This document shows positions 17,400-26,076 of a stretch of 38,928 nt of DNA, piece after piece (the first letter of the stretch is position 1; each line of letters begins with the position of its first letter). The position numbers were made by a program, and so were the translations under genes. The DNA is taken from assembly GCF_000455445.1 (NCBI RefSeq), contig NZ_HG417091.1, positions 50,052-88,979 on the forward strand. The letters run 5' to 3'. Source of the stretch: Hoylesella timonensis 4401737 = DSM 22865 = JCM 15640. Lineage in GTDB: Bacteria; Bacteroidota; Bacteroidia; Bacteroidales; Bacteroidaceae. Under the pieces are notes generated by a model. That model was not told the DNA's origin. It searched no databases and saw only the letters and a list, made by a program, of their open reading frames with translations.

Positions 17400-17495
17400 A
17401 TGACTAATAAGAAAACCATATCATTCCGCCTCATGGCGGTTGATATGGTTAAATGCTTGAAATACCTTAGCCAGCTAAGGCTGTTCGTATCTTGA
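17400..17495 (+). CDS. 31-codon ORF or structured small RNA
   Basis: The ORF begins MTNKKTISFRLMAVD and ends LRLFVS, giving a basic, partly hydrophobic 31-residue peptide that starts about 20 bases after the predicted transcription start behind an A/T-rich leader. The same bases fold into strong hairpins: a 15-bp stem with a small internal loop at 17414-17450, a 7-bp stem at 17465-17480 and another at 17491-17505. The segment may therefore be a small RNA, a small protein gene, or both. The transcript would overlap the 3' end of the barrel gene in antisense if it continues. I do not recognise the peptide. Coding is not proven. Confidence 0.4.
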   Translation: MTNKKTISFRLMAVDMVKCLKYLSQLRLFVS

Positions 17496-17518
17496 CAATG
17501 TCAAGTTGCTCTGTCTTA

Positions 17519-18037
17519 TCAGAATTTATAGAGAAAACCTGCAGAGATGACGCCTTGATTGGAGTTTTTAATAATTTGGAATTTAACCTCTGCATTGAGG
17601 GCAAACTTTTCTGAGAGGTCGTATTGGAAACCACCACCAAGGTTTACGCCAAGATTGCCGTCACTGTGTGATTCGTTACTTCCTACTGTGATACTACCAG
17701 CTGGCGTGCTGACTGTTTGAGTGAAGCCATCAACAGAACCGCGTAGGTAGGTAAGTCCTGCTAGAGGGTAGATCTTGATATTGTCCCCAAGTGAGAAGAG
17801 ATAATGTACATCCAAATTGATATCCCACCAAGAAACGTTGTTCTTCTTTAGGAAGTAGTCGAATGTTGCCTGTGTGCGGATAGCGTCAGTGATTCCATAG
17901 CCACCTTTTAGACCCACACCTAACGATTTGATGTCTGTTGGATACGCCAGTTGCCCACCTAAGTAGGCTTGTCCCTCTTGCGCATAAGCGCCAATACTAA
18001 GCAATGCGATGACTGCTGTTAAAAATAATTTCCTCAT
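17519..18037 (-). CDS. outer-membrane beta-barrel protein
   Basis: A 172-residue precursor with a signal peptide (MRKLFLTAVIALLSIGAYAQ) and a mature part of alternating amphipathic strands ending in a terminal aromatic (YKF), the usual BAM recognition end. Size and spacing fit an eight-stranded porin-like or OmpX/OmpW-type barrel domain. Its ligand and role are unknown. A consensus -7 box (TATCTTTG) lies about 115 bases upstream, giving a leader with a small hairpin. The gene appears to be transcribed apart from recA. Confidence 0.87.
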   Translation of the reverse strand: MRKLFLTAVIALLSIGAYAQEGQAYLGGQLAYPTDIKSLGVGLKGGYGITDAIRTQATFDYFLKKNNVSWWDINLDVHYLFSLGDNIKIYPLAGLTYLRGSVDGFTQTVSTPAGSITVGSNESHSDGNLGVNLGGGFQYDLSEKFALNAEVKFQIIKNSNQGVISAGFLYKF

Positions 18038-18152
18038 AACTATGTTGATTAAATGAATAATGTATCCTATCCCTTAGTCATTGATGCTTAGTGAGAACCA
18101 GCTTTGACTGATACCACCAGCCTTGACTTTATGGCTGTAGAATATGTTGCTA

Positions 18153-18160
18153 CAAAGATA
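18153..18160 (-). promoter_or_regulatory. promoter -7 box of the barrel gene
   Basis: Minus-strand TATCTTTG is a full match to TAnnTTTG. No convincing TTTG is present at -33. The predicted leader is just over 100 bases and contains an AGCC/GGCT hairpin at 18117-18136. Confidence 0.45.
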
Positions 18161-18213
18161 GAAAATATTTATTATTTATGGATGAACGTATCATCATTTT
18201 TTTTAAAGTTTTT

Positions 18214-19239
18214 TTATTCTGTCTTTTCTGCAATGGCTTGTTTGATTTGTGCTTCCAATTCTTCACACAGCTCAGGATTGTCTTTCAGTAACTTTTTGGT
18301 TGCATCGCGTCCTTGTGCCAATTTAGAGTCTTGATACGAATACCACGAACCACTTTTCTTGATAATGTCATATTCTACGCCCAAATCAACAATTTCTCCG
18401 ATTTTAGAGATTCCTTCGCCAAAGGTAATCTCAAATTCTGCTTTGCGGAATGGAGGAGCTACCTTGTTTTTTACCACTTTCACACGCACTTGATTACCAA
18501 CAACCTGGTCGCCATCTTTCAGGCTGGTCACCTTTCGGATGTCTAATCGTACAGAAGCATAGAACTTTAATGCGTTACCTCCTGTAGTGGTCTCTGGACT
18601 ACCAAACATGACTCCAATTTTTTCTCGCAACTGGTTGATAAAGATACAGGTGGTATTGGTCTTGCTAATATTCGAGGTGAGTTTGCGAAGAGCCTGACTC
18701 ATCAGTCGAGCCTGCAAACCAACGTTGCTGTCGCCCATGTCACCGTCAATCTCTTTCTTAGGTGTCAGTGCTGCCACAGAGTCAATAACCAAGATGTCGA
18801 TAGCTGAAGAGCGAATCAGTTGGTCTGCTATTTCCAAAGCTTGCTCACCGTTGTCGGGCTGTGAAATCCATAGATTGTCCACATCTACGCCTAACTTTGC
18901 GGCATAAAAACGGTCGAAAGCGTGTTCGGCATCAATGAAGGCAGCAATGCCTCCAGCCTTTTGTGTCTCAGCAATAGCATGGATAGCCAGTGTTGTTTTT
19001 CCCGAAGATTCTGGACCATATATTTCAATGATGCGTCCTCGTGGATATCCACCCACACCGAGTGCGCAGTCTAATGCAATGCTACCTGTTGGTATCACTT
19101 CAACATCTTCTATTTGTTCATCACCCATTCGCATAATAGAACCCTTACCAAAGTCCTTCTCTATCTTCGCCATGGCAGCCTGTAGCGCTTTCAGCTTGCC
19201 TTCGTTGGTGGCTGGTGATTTTGTTTCTTCTTTTGCCAT
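18214..19239 (-). CDS. recA: recombinase RecA
   Basis: A 341-residue RecA with the Walker A loop GPESSGKT (about residue 70), the Walker B strand [10 protein letters not shown], the L1/L2 regions ([29 protein letters not shown]) and the usual charged C-terminus. It binds single-stranded DNA, drives homologous recombination and activates LexA cleavage. It follows the dehydrogenase gene by 74 bases with no clear promoter or terminator between them, so the two may share a transcript. No LexA box was recognised upstream. Confidence 0.98.
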   Translation of the reverse strand: MAKEETKSPATNEGKLKALQAAMAKIEKDFGKGSIMRMGDEQIEDVEVIPTGSIALDCALGVGGYPRGRIIEIYGPESSGKTTLAIHAIAETQKAGGIAAFIDAEHAFDRFYAAKLGVDVDNLWISQPDNGEQALEIADQLIRSSAIDILVIDSVAALTPKKEIDGDMGDSNVGLQARLMSQALRKLTSNISKTNTTCIFINQLREKIGVMFGSPETTTGGNALKFYASVRLDIRKVTSLKDGDQVVGNQVRVKVVKNKVAPPFRKAEFEITFGEGISKIGEIVDLGVEYDIIKKSGSWYSYQDSKLAQGRDATKKLLKDNPELCEELEAQIKQAIAEKTE

Positions 19240-19313
19240 ATTTTGTACTTTATTTTTTTCGTTGTTGAGCTAATTAGTCTAATTATTCCTATTGACCTTG
19301 TCAGCCAAAATGA

Positions 19314-20540
19314 CTATAATTCCAAATCTTTGCCAAACTCTTCGTGCCAAGGCAAGCCTTGTTTGTTCAGTTGTTCCATGAAAGGATCTGGGTCGAAGTC
19401 TTCAACGTTCCAAACACCAGGTTTCTTCCAAATTCCTTTAAGAAACATCATGGCACCAATCATGGCAGGCACACCAGTGGTATAGCTCACTCCTTGCATT
19501 CCTGTTTCTTTGTAGGCGTCTTGGTGTTTGCAGTTGTTGTAAACGTAATAGGAAAGTTCTTTACCGTCTTTTATGCCACGAATGCGACAGCCGATGCTCG
19601 TCTCGCCGTCATAGTTCTCACCAAGATCTTGTGGATTGGGCAATACGGCTTTAAGGAATTGTAGAGGAACAATGTTTACCTTCACCTTCTTGCCAGAGCC
19701 ATCAGCCAATTCTGCCTCGTATTCAATCTCATCGATACGCGACATGCCCAAATTTTGAATAACATCCAAATAGTTAAGGTATTGTTCACCAAAGGTCATC
19801 CAGAACCGAGCCTGTTTAATGGTAGGATAATTCTTCACCAAGCTTTCCAACTCTTCGTGGTGCATCAAATAGCTCTCACGTGGGCCGATGTTAGGATAGG
19901 TAATGGGTTGATGAATTTCCAAAGGTTCGGTTTCAATCCATTTGCCATCTTTGTAATAAAGTCCCTTTTGTGTAATTTCTCGAATGTTGATTTCAGGATT
20001 AAAATTGGTGGCAAAAGCTTTATGGTGATTGCCAGCATTACAGTCGACAATGTCCAAATAATGTATCTCGTCAAAATAGTGTTTGGCAGCGTAAGCCGTG
20101 AAGATACCACTCACGCCCGGGTCGAAACCGCACCCAAGAATGGCTGTAAGTCCAGCTTTTTCAAACTTGTCTTTGTATGCCCATTGCCATGAGTATTCAA
20201 AGTGTGCCTCGTCTTTGGGCTCGTAATTAGCCGTGTCAAGATAATTGCATCCACAAGCCAAGCAAGCTTCCATAATGGTAAGATCCTGATAGGGCAATGC
20301 TAAGTTAATCACCAACTCTGGTTTGTAGTCGTTCATCAAAGCTTTTAGTTGCTCCACATCGTCGGCATCTACTTGGGCTGTTTTGATGTTTGGGTTACCA
20401 ATAGCTTTTACTATTTTATCGCATTTCTCTTTACGTCTGCTGGCTATCATCAACTCTGTAAACACTTCTGGATTCTGTGAAATCTTAAATGCTGCTACGG
20501 TTGCGACGCCACCAGCGCCAATCATTAAAACTCGTGACAT
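19314..20540 (-). CDS. saccharopine dehydrogenase-family protein, probably carboxynorspermidine dehydrogenase
   Basis: A 408-residue NAD(P)-dependent dehydrogenase with an N-terminal Rossmann loop (VLMIGAGGVATVAAF) and the later CGFDPGVSGIF motif shared by this family. In Bacteroidota, close relatives are carboxynorspermidine/carboxyspermidine dehydrogenases, which join aspartate semialdehyde to a diamine in polyamine synthesis. No decarboxylase partner is in the window, so the exact substrate is inferred. An upstream in-frame start two codons earlier is possible, but the ATG at 20540 begins directly at the family's MSRVLMIG opening. Confidence 0.87.
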   Translation of the reverse strand: MSRVLMIGAGGVATVAAFKISQNPEVFTELMIASRRKEKCDKIVKAIGNPNIKTAQVDADDVEQLKALMNDYKPELVINLALPYQDLTIMEACLACGCNYLDTANYEPKDEAHFEYSWQWAYKDKFEKAGLTAILGCGFDPGVSGIFTAYAAKHYFDEIHYLDIVDCNAGNHHKAFATNFNPEINIREITQKGLYYKDGKWIETEPLEIHQPITYPNIGPRESYLMHHEELESLVKNYPTIKQARFWMTFGEQYLNYLDVIQNLGMSRIDEIEYEAELADGSGKKVKVNIVPLQFLKAVLPNPQDLGENYDGETSIGCRIRGIKDGKELSYYVYNNCKHQDAYKETGMQGVSYTTGVPAMIGAMMFLKGIWKKPGVWNVEDFDPDPFMEQLNKQGLPWHEEFGKDLEL

Positions 20541-20626
20541 AATCATGAATCCCCGTCACCTCCGTTGTGGAGGAGAGTGCCTCGCAGGGTACGCCTTTAT
20601 CGGCACTTTCTGTTGGTTGTTATACT

Positions 20627-21226
20627 TTATTTTATTTCTTCGCTCTTAATCCCTAAGGCATTCATTAACGAATAGCCCAAGATTTCTTGCCTGAAGTTTC
20701 CACCCACTAAGGGTTGCATGGCAAAAACAGTGATGCGTTTATTCTCATCGTCTACTCTACGCAGACTTGTACGAATGCGGTCGAACACCCCTTCCCGTTC
20801 ACAGTTGGGAACTATCATCATCCGTTTGACATTTGGATGCTGGCATACGGTGAGCAGGATGTCCATAAAGAAGTCGGTATCCTGCACAATATCCTCTACA
20901 GGAAACGAACTTAACATAAACTCGCCTAAGTGATCTTTGAAAGCCTTTCCGTTCAAGTCATTTTCAAAATTGCCTGGCTGAAAGTTTTCCAGTGTGGTCT
21001 TTTCCTTGCTATGCACAAAAATCACTTGTGTGTCATGTGTTCCTTCTCTGATACCGCCATCTAAGGCTATGCAATCAATCCAACGAGCAGTGTCGGCAGC
21101 AGGTATGCGCCGTCCAATCATTCGTTCAAAGTTCACAATCAGGTCAAAAGCAACCTGATCGATATAATCACCATCAACGAGAATGATATTCTCGCTCCAT
21201 TGATTGTTTGAAATTTGTGCATCCAT
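20627..21226 (-). CDS. DUF6621-like conserved protein
   Basis: A 199-residue protein when started at the ATG at 21226 (MDAQISNNQW). A longer frame extends to 21361, but the extra 45 residues are basic and unlike the rest, and a -7 box lies inside them. The body (NIILVDGDYIDQVAFDLIVNFERMIGRRIP) has aspartates on a strand end, reminiscent of a PIN- or NYN-like nucleotide-binding fold, and matches my memory of the DUF6621 family. Its function is unknown. It lies upstream of the dehydrogenase and recA, 86 bases from the former, and may head the same transcript. Confidence 0.75.
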   Translation of the reverse strand: MDAQISNNQWSENIILVDGDYIDQVAFDLIVNFERMIGRRIPAADTARWIDCIALDGGIREGTHDTQVIFVHSKEKTTLENFQPGNFENDLNGKAFKDHLGEFMLSSFPVEDIVQDTDFFMDILLTVCQHPNVKRMMIVPNCEREGVFDRIRTSLRRVDDENKRITVFAMQPLVGGNFRQEILGYSLMNALGIKSEEIK

Positions 21227-21232
21227 ACTTTG

Positions 21233-21240
21233 CAAATTTA
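21233..21240 (-). promoter_or_regulatory. -7 box almost touching the DUF6621-like start codon
   Basis: Minus-strand TAAATTTG is a consensus -7 box only 6 bases before the ATG at 21226. If it is used, the transcript would start at or beside the start codon, giving a leaderless or nearly leaderless mRNA. The -33 region is imperfect. Confidence 0.4.
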
Positions 21241-21424
21241 CATAAAAATAATGATACCAACCATACAAAATATAAAAAACTAATTCATGAACACAGCTCT
21301 TCCATTGTAGAAAGGGTGTAGATGATGCAAAACGCTCTTTTTTCTTCTTTTGTTTCAACAACCATAACTCTTCTAAGAAAGGTGCAGTTTTCTTATTTTC
21401 TTTGGTAATGTCACTTGCTGTTTT

Positions 21425-21815
21425 TGTCCTGTAATTTTACCAAAAAACGGCCATCTAAAATTTCCAAAATAGAAAAAATTAATAGGCAAACACACAACAA
21501 AAATGCGCTGATTTTCACAAAATAGACGTCTTTTCAAGCTGGAACATTGACTTAACGCCCCTGGAAACACCATTTAAGGCTGTTATTCACATACCATAAC
21601 AACATTAAAGCATGCAAATAACAAGCTTAGAGCAATGCTTTAGCCGCAAAAAAATGGTAAAAATAGGAAAGAAAAGAGATATTGTAAACGTAACGTGCTT
21701 AATAACAAAGAATTACAAACTTCGCTCATTTCTCGCATATTTGCGACCCACTTTGCCGTTGGTTGTTTTCACGCGAGTTATGAGAGGCACTTTGTAAAGA
21801 AAATTCAGCATTAAT
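21425..21815. repeat. probable dispersed Prevotella intergenic repeat
   Basis: This 390-base gene-free stretch includes landmarks such as GGCAAACACACAACAAAAATG, AGAGCAATGCTTTAGCCGC (shown in part) and the CGACCCACTTTGCCGTTGG segment. From memory these recur between genes in many Prevotella genomes and give rise to spurious ORFs (such as 21373-21573 minus and 21612-21797 plus). It has no transposase, and terminal repeats were not identified. Identification is from recollection, not from a search. Confidence 0.45.
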
Positions 21816-21877
21816 GAGCCTTCCTTGTTTTCTGAATATGTTATAAAAACTAAAATAACCAATGACCTGAACGATTA

Positions 21878-21893
21878 TTACACTTTTGTGTAG
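21878..21893. promoter_or_regulatory. palindromic operator A (thiF-like promoter)
   Basis: TTACAC-TTTT-GTGTAG: 11 of 12 arm bases are self-complementary. The same palindrome recurs twice near the barrel gene. It starts exactly 38 bases before the -7 box TACTTTTG at 21916-21923, which lacks a proper -33 element. This geometry suggests an activator site that replaces the -33 contact. The adjacent LuxR-type regulator is the natural candidate. Confidence 0.7.
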
Positions 21894-21915
21894 TGCATAT
21901 TTATTTTGTAGATTC

Positions 21916-21923
21916 TACTTTTG
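21916..21923 (+). promoter_or_regulatory. -7 box of the thiF-like gene
   Basis: TACTTTTG matches TAnnTTTG. Transcription would start near 21930, leaving a leader of only about a dozen bases before the ATG at 21943. Confidence 0.6.
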
Positions 21924-21942
21924 CGAAAAATAATTATTGATT

Positions 21943-22692
21943 ATGGAACAAAGATACAGTAGAAACAGGCTCTATGTGAGCGAAAGGGAACAAAGTATTA
22001 TCAAGCATTATAAGATTTTACTTGGCGGCGCAGGTATTGGCAGTATAATCGCTGAATGTGCTTTAAGATTTGGTTTTGAACATATCACCATTATTGATGG
22101 GGATAAGGTGGAGGAAAACAATCTTAACAGGCAGAACTATACAGAAAATGACATTGGTAGATACAAAGCGGAGTGTTTAGCTGAACGCTTGCAAAGCATT
22201 AATCCCAATGCACAAATAGATTACCATACGGAGTTTCTGACCCCACACAACATTGAAAAATTATTGAATGGTCATGATGTGGCTATCAATGCCTTGGACT
22301 TTAGGGATAAGACCCCATTCGTCTTTGATGAAATATGCAAAGAAAGAAAAATTCCTGTACTGCACCCATACAACTTTGGTTTGGCAGGTTTTGTTACAAT
22401 CGCAGACCCATTGGGACATTCCATATCAGAATTGGCAGACGGATTTAAGGGATTTGAACTAAAGGTGGCTGAATATGTTACCGGACATGGAGCTTTTTGG
22501 AATCAGCCAAAGGAGTGGCTGGATAAAATAGTTACTCAATATCGAGAAGAAAGTGAAACGCTCCCACCTCCGCAACTGTCCATAGCATCATGGATTACAG
22601 CGGGATTGTGTACAACGGCAATGTACAATCTTGCTACAGGAAAACCTGTGAACTATTTTCCAAAATTCTATTTCTCCTCACTTTTGCAATAA
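21943..22692 (+). CDS. ThiF/MoeB/MccB-like E1 enzyme
   Basis: A 249-residue adenylating enzyme of the E1-like fold. The ATP-binding loop GGAGIGS is at 28-34, acidic residues Asp52 and Asp54 follow strand 2, NLNRQ at 60-64 carries the arginine finger, Lys75 is in place and Asp119 sits in NALD. It has neither the CxxC zinc pairs nor an obvious catalytic-cysteine loop of ThiF or MoeB, which favours peptide-modifying relatives such as MccB that adenylate a peptide carboxyl end. The substrate is unknown, and no precursor peptide is visible nearby. It converges with the LuxR-type gene (15-base gap). A TTG two codons upstream is the only alternative start. Confidence 0.85.
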   Translation: MEQRYSRNRLYVSEREQSIIKHYKILLGGAGIGSIIAECALRFGFEHITIIDGDKVEENNLNRQNYTENDIGRYKAECLAERLQSINPNAQIDYHTEFLTPHNIEKLLNGHDVAINALDFRDKTPFVFDEICKERKIPVLHPYNFGLAGFVTIADPLGHSISELADGFKGFELKVAEYVTGHGAFWNQPKEWLDKIVTQYREESETLPPPQLSIASWITAGLCTTAMYNLATGKPVNYFPKFYFSSLLQ

Positions 22693-22706
22693 GCGAAGTA
22701 TGGTTT

Positions 22707-23489
22707 TCAGAACAATTTGTTTAAGGTTGCCCTTGAAATAGCTTCTGTAATATTCGCCACACCTAATTTTTCAAAGGCGTGGCGTTTGTAGAATTTAATG
22801 GAGTCTAACGAGCGACACATCCTGTCTGCAATTTCTGCCATCGTAAGACCAGCCATAGATAGTCTGAGAACTTCAAGCTCTTCTTCTTTAAGCGATACAC
22901 CATCACATTCCTTCCATCGATGTCCCTCGAAAGAGTATTTCCAATATTTTTGTTGCCCATTCTTGTGAAACTCTACATGTCCAGCTGTTTTATGCGAAGA
23001 CAGAGACACGACACACATTCCAATCCATATCTTGCCCTCATCGGTTAATAGTATAGGAGTAAGCTGATGATTGATCAGTTTGCTCCTCGTTCCACTCTTC
23101 AGATGAAAATGATAGGACATAGAACATTGGTATTTATCAACGTTGTCAAAAGTGTCAAAGAACTTAAACCCACTGCTGTTCAACTCAACAAGCATTTTCT
23201 GTTCCTCCTCCGGCACATGTTCCAAGTAAAAACTGTACCCTAATTCCTTCACCTCCCTTGCCGTATGCCCACAAAGAAACAAAGGGTTGTCCGACACATA
23301 AAGAAACTCCTGCCTGTAATAGTCTATCAAGTAAACGCTCTGATAGGTAACACGAGCAAAAGCCTCTACGGTTTGCACCAATGTAGAGAGTACATGTGAG
23401 TCATAGTCCGGTGTGTTGCGTACGGTATTTGATGCGATAAAGAATTCTTTTACATCTGTCATATATGGCGAACATATTAGGTACTTCAC
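22707..23489 (-). CDS. PAS-LuxR family transcriptional regulator
   Basis: A 260-residue regulator. The N-terminal 160 residues are PAS-like (YRQEFLYVSDNPLFLCGHT), suited to sensing a small ligand. The last 60 residues form a LuxR/GerE helix-turn-helix, with LSMAGLTMAEIADRMCRSLDSIKFYKRHAFEKLGVANITEA shown only as a landmark for residues 210-250. It lacks a receiver domain, so it is not a phosphorylation-controlled response regulator. An ATG at 23462 (MTDVKEFFIAS) leaves a more usual leader behind the -7 box at 23509-23502 and may be the true start. It lies between the E1 and barrel genes and probably binds the repeated palindromes there. Confidence 0.87.
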   Translation of the reverse strand: MKYLICSPYMTDVKEFFIASNTVRNTPDYDSHVLSTLVQTVEAFARVTYQSVYLIDYYRQEFLYVSDNPLFLCGHTAREVKELGYSFYLEHVPEEEQKMLVELNSSGFKFFDTFDNVDKYQCSMSYHFHLKSGTRSKLINHQLTPILLTDEGKIWIGMCVVSLSSHKTAGHVEFHKNGQQKYWKYSFEGHRWKECDGVSLKEEELEVLRLSMAGLTMAEIADRMCRSLDSIKFYKRHAFEKLGVANITEAISRATLNKLF

Positions 23490-23501
23490 TTAATCTTATG
23501 G

Positions 23502-23509
23502 CAAAAATA
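23502..23509 (-). promoter_or_regulatory. -7 box of the LuxR-type gene
   Basis: Minus-strand TATTTTTG, a full consensus match. Palindrome B begins 45 bases upstream on this strand, 7 bases more than the 38-base spacing seen at the other two promoters. Confidence 0.6.
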
Positions 23510-23538
23510 CTTTTTTTCTTCGAAACGACACTAAAAGA

Positions 23539-23554
23539 TTACACAAAAGTGTAA
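23539..23554. promoter_or_regulatory. palindromic operator B
   Basis: TTACAC-AAAA-GTGTAA, perfect 6-bp arms. It lies between the divergent LuxR-type and barrel promoters, with its start 38 bases from that of operator C. It is placed for autoregulation of the LuxR-type gene. Confidence 0.7.
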
Positions 23555-23576
23555 AAAGCAAGATAGAAAAGAAAAA

Positions 23577-23592
23577 TTACACAAAAGTGTAA
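23577..23592. promoter_or_regulatory. palindromic operator C (barrel promoter)
   Basis: TTACAC-AAAA-GTGTAA, identical to operator B. It starts exactly 38 bases before the -7 box TATTTTTG at 23615-23622, the same spacing as operator A has from the thiF-like promoter. No TTTG is found at -33. Confidence 0.75.
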
Positions 23593-23614
23593 TGATAGAA
23601 TTTGGAGATATAAA

Positions 23615-23622
23615 TATTTTTG
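23615..23622 (+). promoter_or_regulatory. -7 box of the barrel gene
   Basis: TATTTTTG is a full match to TAnnTTTG and gives a leader of about 100 bases before the ATG at 23731. Confidence 0.65.
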
Positions 23623-23730
23623 CAACAGAAATAATCAAATCGAGAAGATTATAAAGCAAAAATAACTGTCAAAATGTGTAATGTTAGAAGTTATAAGAGT
23701 CTGATTAAAAACATCTTAGAAATATCTCTT

Positions 23731-26049
23731 ATGAAAAATTTGATTGCTACTTTATTAATGTTAATAAGTTTGCAGACATTTGCGCAAAGTGTTACAGGAA
23801 AAGTCGTTGACGAAAAACAGAATCCTGTCTCATTTGCAAACATTGTAGTACTATCTGCAAAAGATTCTACGTTTCTTGGAGGAACATCAAGTGATATTGA
23901 TGGTTTTTTCCGAATAGAAAAGCTTTATCAAGGAAGTCTTTTGAAAGTTTCGTCTGTCGGATATAAGACGAAGTTTATAAACTGTAATGACGCATCATCC
24001 ATTATCATAACGATGGAAGAAGACTCCCATTTGCTTGGAGAGGTCATTGTAAAATCCCAATTACCCAAGACATTACTCAAAGACGAGGGAATGATAACTA
24101 CCGTTGCAGGCAGCATATTGGAGAAAACTCCGTCAATGGAGCATCTGCTCGACCTGATTCCGAATGTATCTGTAAGGAATGGGAATATCGAAGTATTGGG
24201 AAGAGGAGCTCCTGAAATATACATCAACGGAAGAAAGATGCGCGATGGAATGGAATTGGAACGCTTGCAGCCTGACGAGATAAAGAATATAGAGGTCATA
24301 ACCAATCCGGGTGCACGCTATAATGCAAATGTGAAAAGCGTGATACGCATCACTACAAAGAAGGCTGTCGGCGAAGGATTCAGCATTGACAGTAAGACTA
24401 ACTCGAAAGTGAATGAGCAGAAGCGAATGAGTTGGGTTGAAAGTCTGCGGTTGAATTACCGAAAGGGAAGATGGGACACGAACATTCATCTCTATGGGGC
24501 CTATACGCATAAGCAAGATGACAAGCAAATTCATCAGATGACCTATCTTGACGATATTTGGGAACAGAATTCTGCTGTTTCTCAAGAATACACTAATGTC
24601 AATCCTTATGTGCAGCTGGCTACAAGTTACTCGTTAAATGCTGATAACTCTATTGGGGCAAGTATCAGTTATGACCGATATGCCAAAAATTTGGCCATTG
24701 GAGATATTAAAGGACTGTCTATGTGCAATAATGTTCAGACAGAACAGTCGCTGTCATATTTCGAGTATCCTGGCAATTCAAAAGCATTGTTGTCCAATGT
24801 TTATTATGTCGGGAAAATAGGAAAAATGAATATTGATTTTAATACTGATTATTATTGGTCTGGAAAAAAAGAACAGATGAATAATACCGAGAAAATAAAT
24901 GAGGTAGGAGTACAGGAAAAAGTGCAGAAAATTAATTCTGACCGGCGGACATATAATCGTCTGCTTGCTTCAAAGTTGGTGCTTTCGGTACCTTTCATGT
25001 CTGGCAATCTATCGTTTGGAAGCGAGTTCTCTGCATCCAACCGGAAAGAATCTTACACTGTATTGCCGCAAGATGTGGTAAACGATGAGAACAGTCGGAT
25101 AAAAGAGAATATGACCTCTGTATTTGTTGATTATAGCAAAACTTTTGGTAAACTGAACGTACAGGCTGGACTACGATATGAATACATCAACTTCAACTAT
25201 TATGATCACAATATGTACGTAGCAAATCAAAGTAAGACGTATGGTAATTTCTTTCCCTCTTTGGCACTCTCTTTGCCAGTTGGAAAAACACAGATGCAAC
25301 TAACGTATGCTACTGATATTTACCGTCCTTCATATTATGAACTTCGCGATGGGGTGCAATTTAACAACCGTTATACCTACGATTCAGGAAATCCTTTCCT
25401 TGTCCCATCCATCAGTAAAAATTTAAGTTATGCCCTTTCGTGGAAATGGCTTAACCTGTCGACTATGTTCACACACATATCGGATGAAATCTGCACGCTG
25501 GTAAAGACGTATAAAGATAATCCTCAAACCACACTGGCACGCCCGGAAAATACGCCATCGTACAATAATGTACAAGTTTCATTAGCATTAAGCCCTAAGT
25601 TTGGGATATGGAATCCTTCACTCGAAATGATGCTATTCAAGCAGTGGTATCACATGGATACGAATGAAACAAAGAATCTAAATAATCCTGTTGCAACTTT
25701 CCAACTGACTAATACGCTTGATACAAAGTGGATGACGGCTTCCATAATACTGTCTGGACAAACAGAGGGGAATATGGGAAATAAATATGTTCGTAGAGGA
25801 TATTTTAATACCGATATATCCTTATATAAGTCTTTTCTGCATGACCGCCTTACACTGCAACTTTATGTAAACGACCTGTTTGGGACCGCTGACGAACATC
25901 GCATTTTCTATTCTGGTTCACAGCGGTCAACGTATTACGACGGCTACTCTTCAAGTTCCGTAACACTAACTATACGTTATCGTTTCAATACAACAGCCAG
26001 TAAGTATAAAGGTACAGGTGCAGGGCAAGCACAGAAAAACAGAATGTAA
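23731..26049 (+). CDS. TonB-receptor-like outer-membrane beta-barrel protein
   Basis: A 772-residue precursor starting with a signal peptide (MKNLIATLLMLISLQTFAQ). I prefer the ATG at 23731 because the 19 residues of the longer frame lie outside the signal peptide. The mature N-terminus is a CarboxypepD_reg-like domain (SVTGKVVDEKQNPVSFANIV). A short plug-like region follows (EVLGRGAPEIYINGRKM, EIKNIEVITNPGARYNA), then a large C-terminal barrel. This is the outer membrane beta-barrel family that accompanies peptide-export loci in Bacteroidota. It may pass or sense a peptide. It is the first gene after operator C, and a C39 exporter fragment follows 27 bases later. Confidence 0.87.
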   Translation: MKNLIATLLMLISLQTFAQSVTGKVVDEKQNPVSFANIVVLSAKDSTFLGGTSSDIDGFFRIEKLYQGSLLKVSSVGYKTKFINCNDASSIIITMEEDSHLLGEVIVKSQLPKTLLKDEGMITTVAGSILEKTPSMEHLLDLIPNVSVRNGNIEVLGRGAPEIYINGRKMRDGMELERLQPDEIKNIEVITNPGARYNANVKSVIRITTKKAVGEGFSIDSKTNSKVNEQKRMSWVESLRLNYRKGRWDTNIHLYGAYTHKQDDKQIHQMTYLDDIWEQNSAVSQEYTNVNPYVQLATSYSLNADNSIGASISYDRYAKNLAIGDIKGLSMCNNVQTEQSLSYFEYPGNSKALLSNVYYVGKIGKMNIDFNTDYYWSGKKEQMNNTEKINEVGVQEKVQKINSDRRTYNRLLASKLVLSVPFMSGNLSFGSEFSASNRKESYTVLPQDVVNDENSRIKENMTSVFVDYSKTFGKLNVQAGLRYEYINFNYYDHNMYVANQSKTYGNFFPSLALSLPVGKTQMQLTYATDIYRPSYYELRDGVQFNNRYTYDSGNPFLVPSISKNLSYALSWKWLNLSTMFTHISDEICTLVKTYKDNPQTTLARPENTPSYNNVQVSLALSPKFGIWNPSLEMMLFKQWYHMDTNETKNLNNPVATFQLTNTLDTKWMTASIILSGQTEGNMGNKYVRRGYFNTDISLYKSFLHDRLTLQLYVNDLFGTADEHRIFYSGSQRSTYYDGYSSSSVTLTIRYRFNTTASKYKGTGAGQAQKNRM

Positions 26050-26076
26050 GAATAATCTTGACGAGATAGTTATTAT

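Noticed and set aside
21373..21797. Two short ORFs (66 and 61 codons) on opposite strands
   Set aside because: They lie in the probable dispersed repeat, start without a plausible leader and look like the false ORFs this repeat gives elsewhere.
21816..21848. 10-codon ORF (MSLPCFLNML) considered as a microcin-like precursor for the E1 enzyme
   Set aside because: It lies upstream of operator A and of the predicted start site, partly in the repeat, so it would not be expressed with the E1 gene.
23592..23654. 20-codon ORF (MIEFGDINIFATEI...) as a precursor peptide
   Set aside because: It overlaps operator C and contains the -7 box of the barrel promoter, so it cannot be translated from that transcript.
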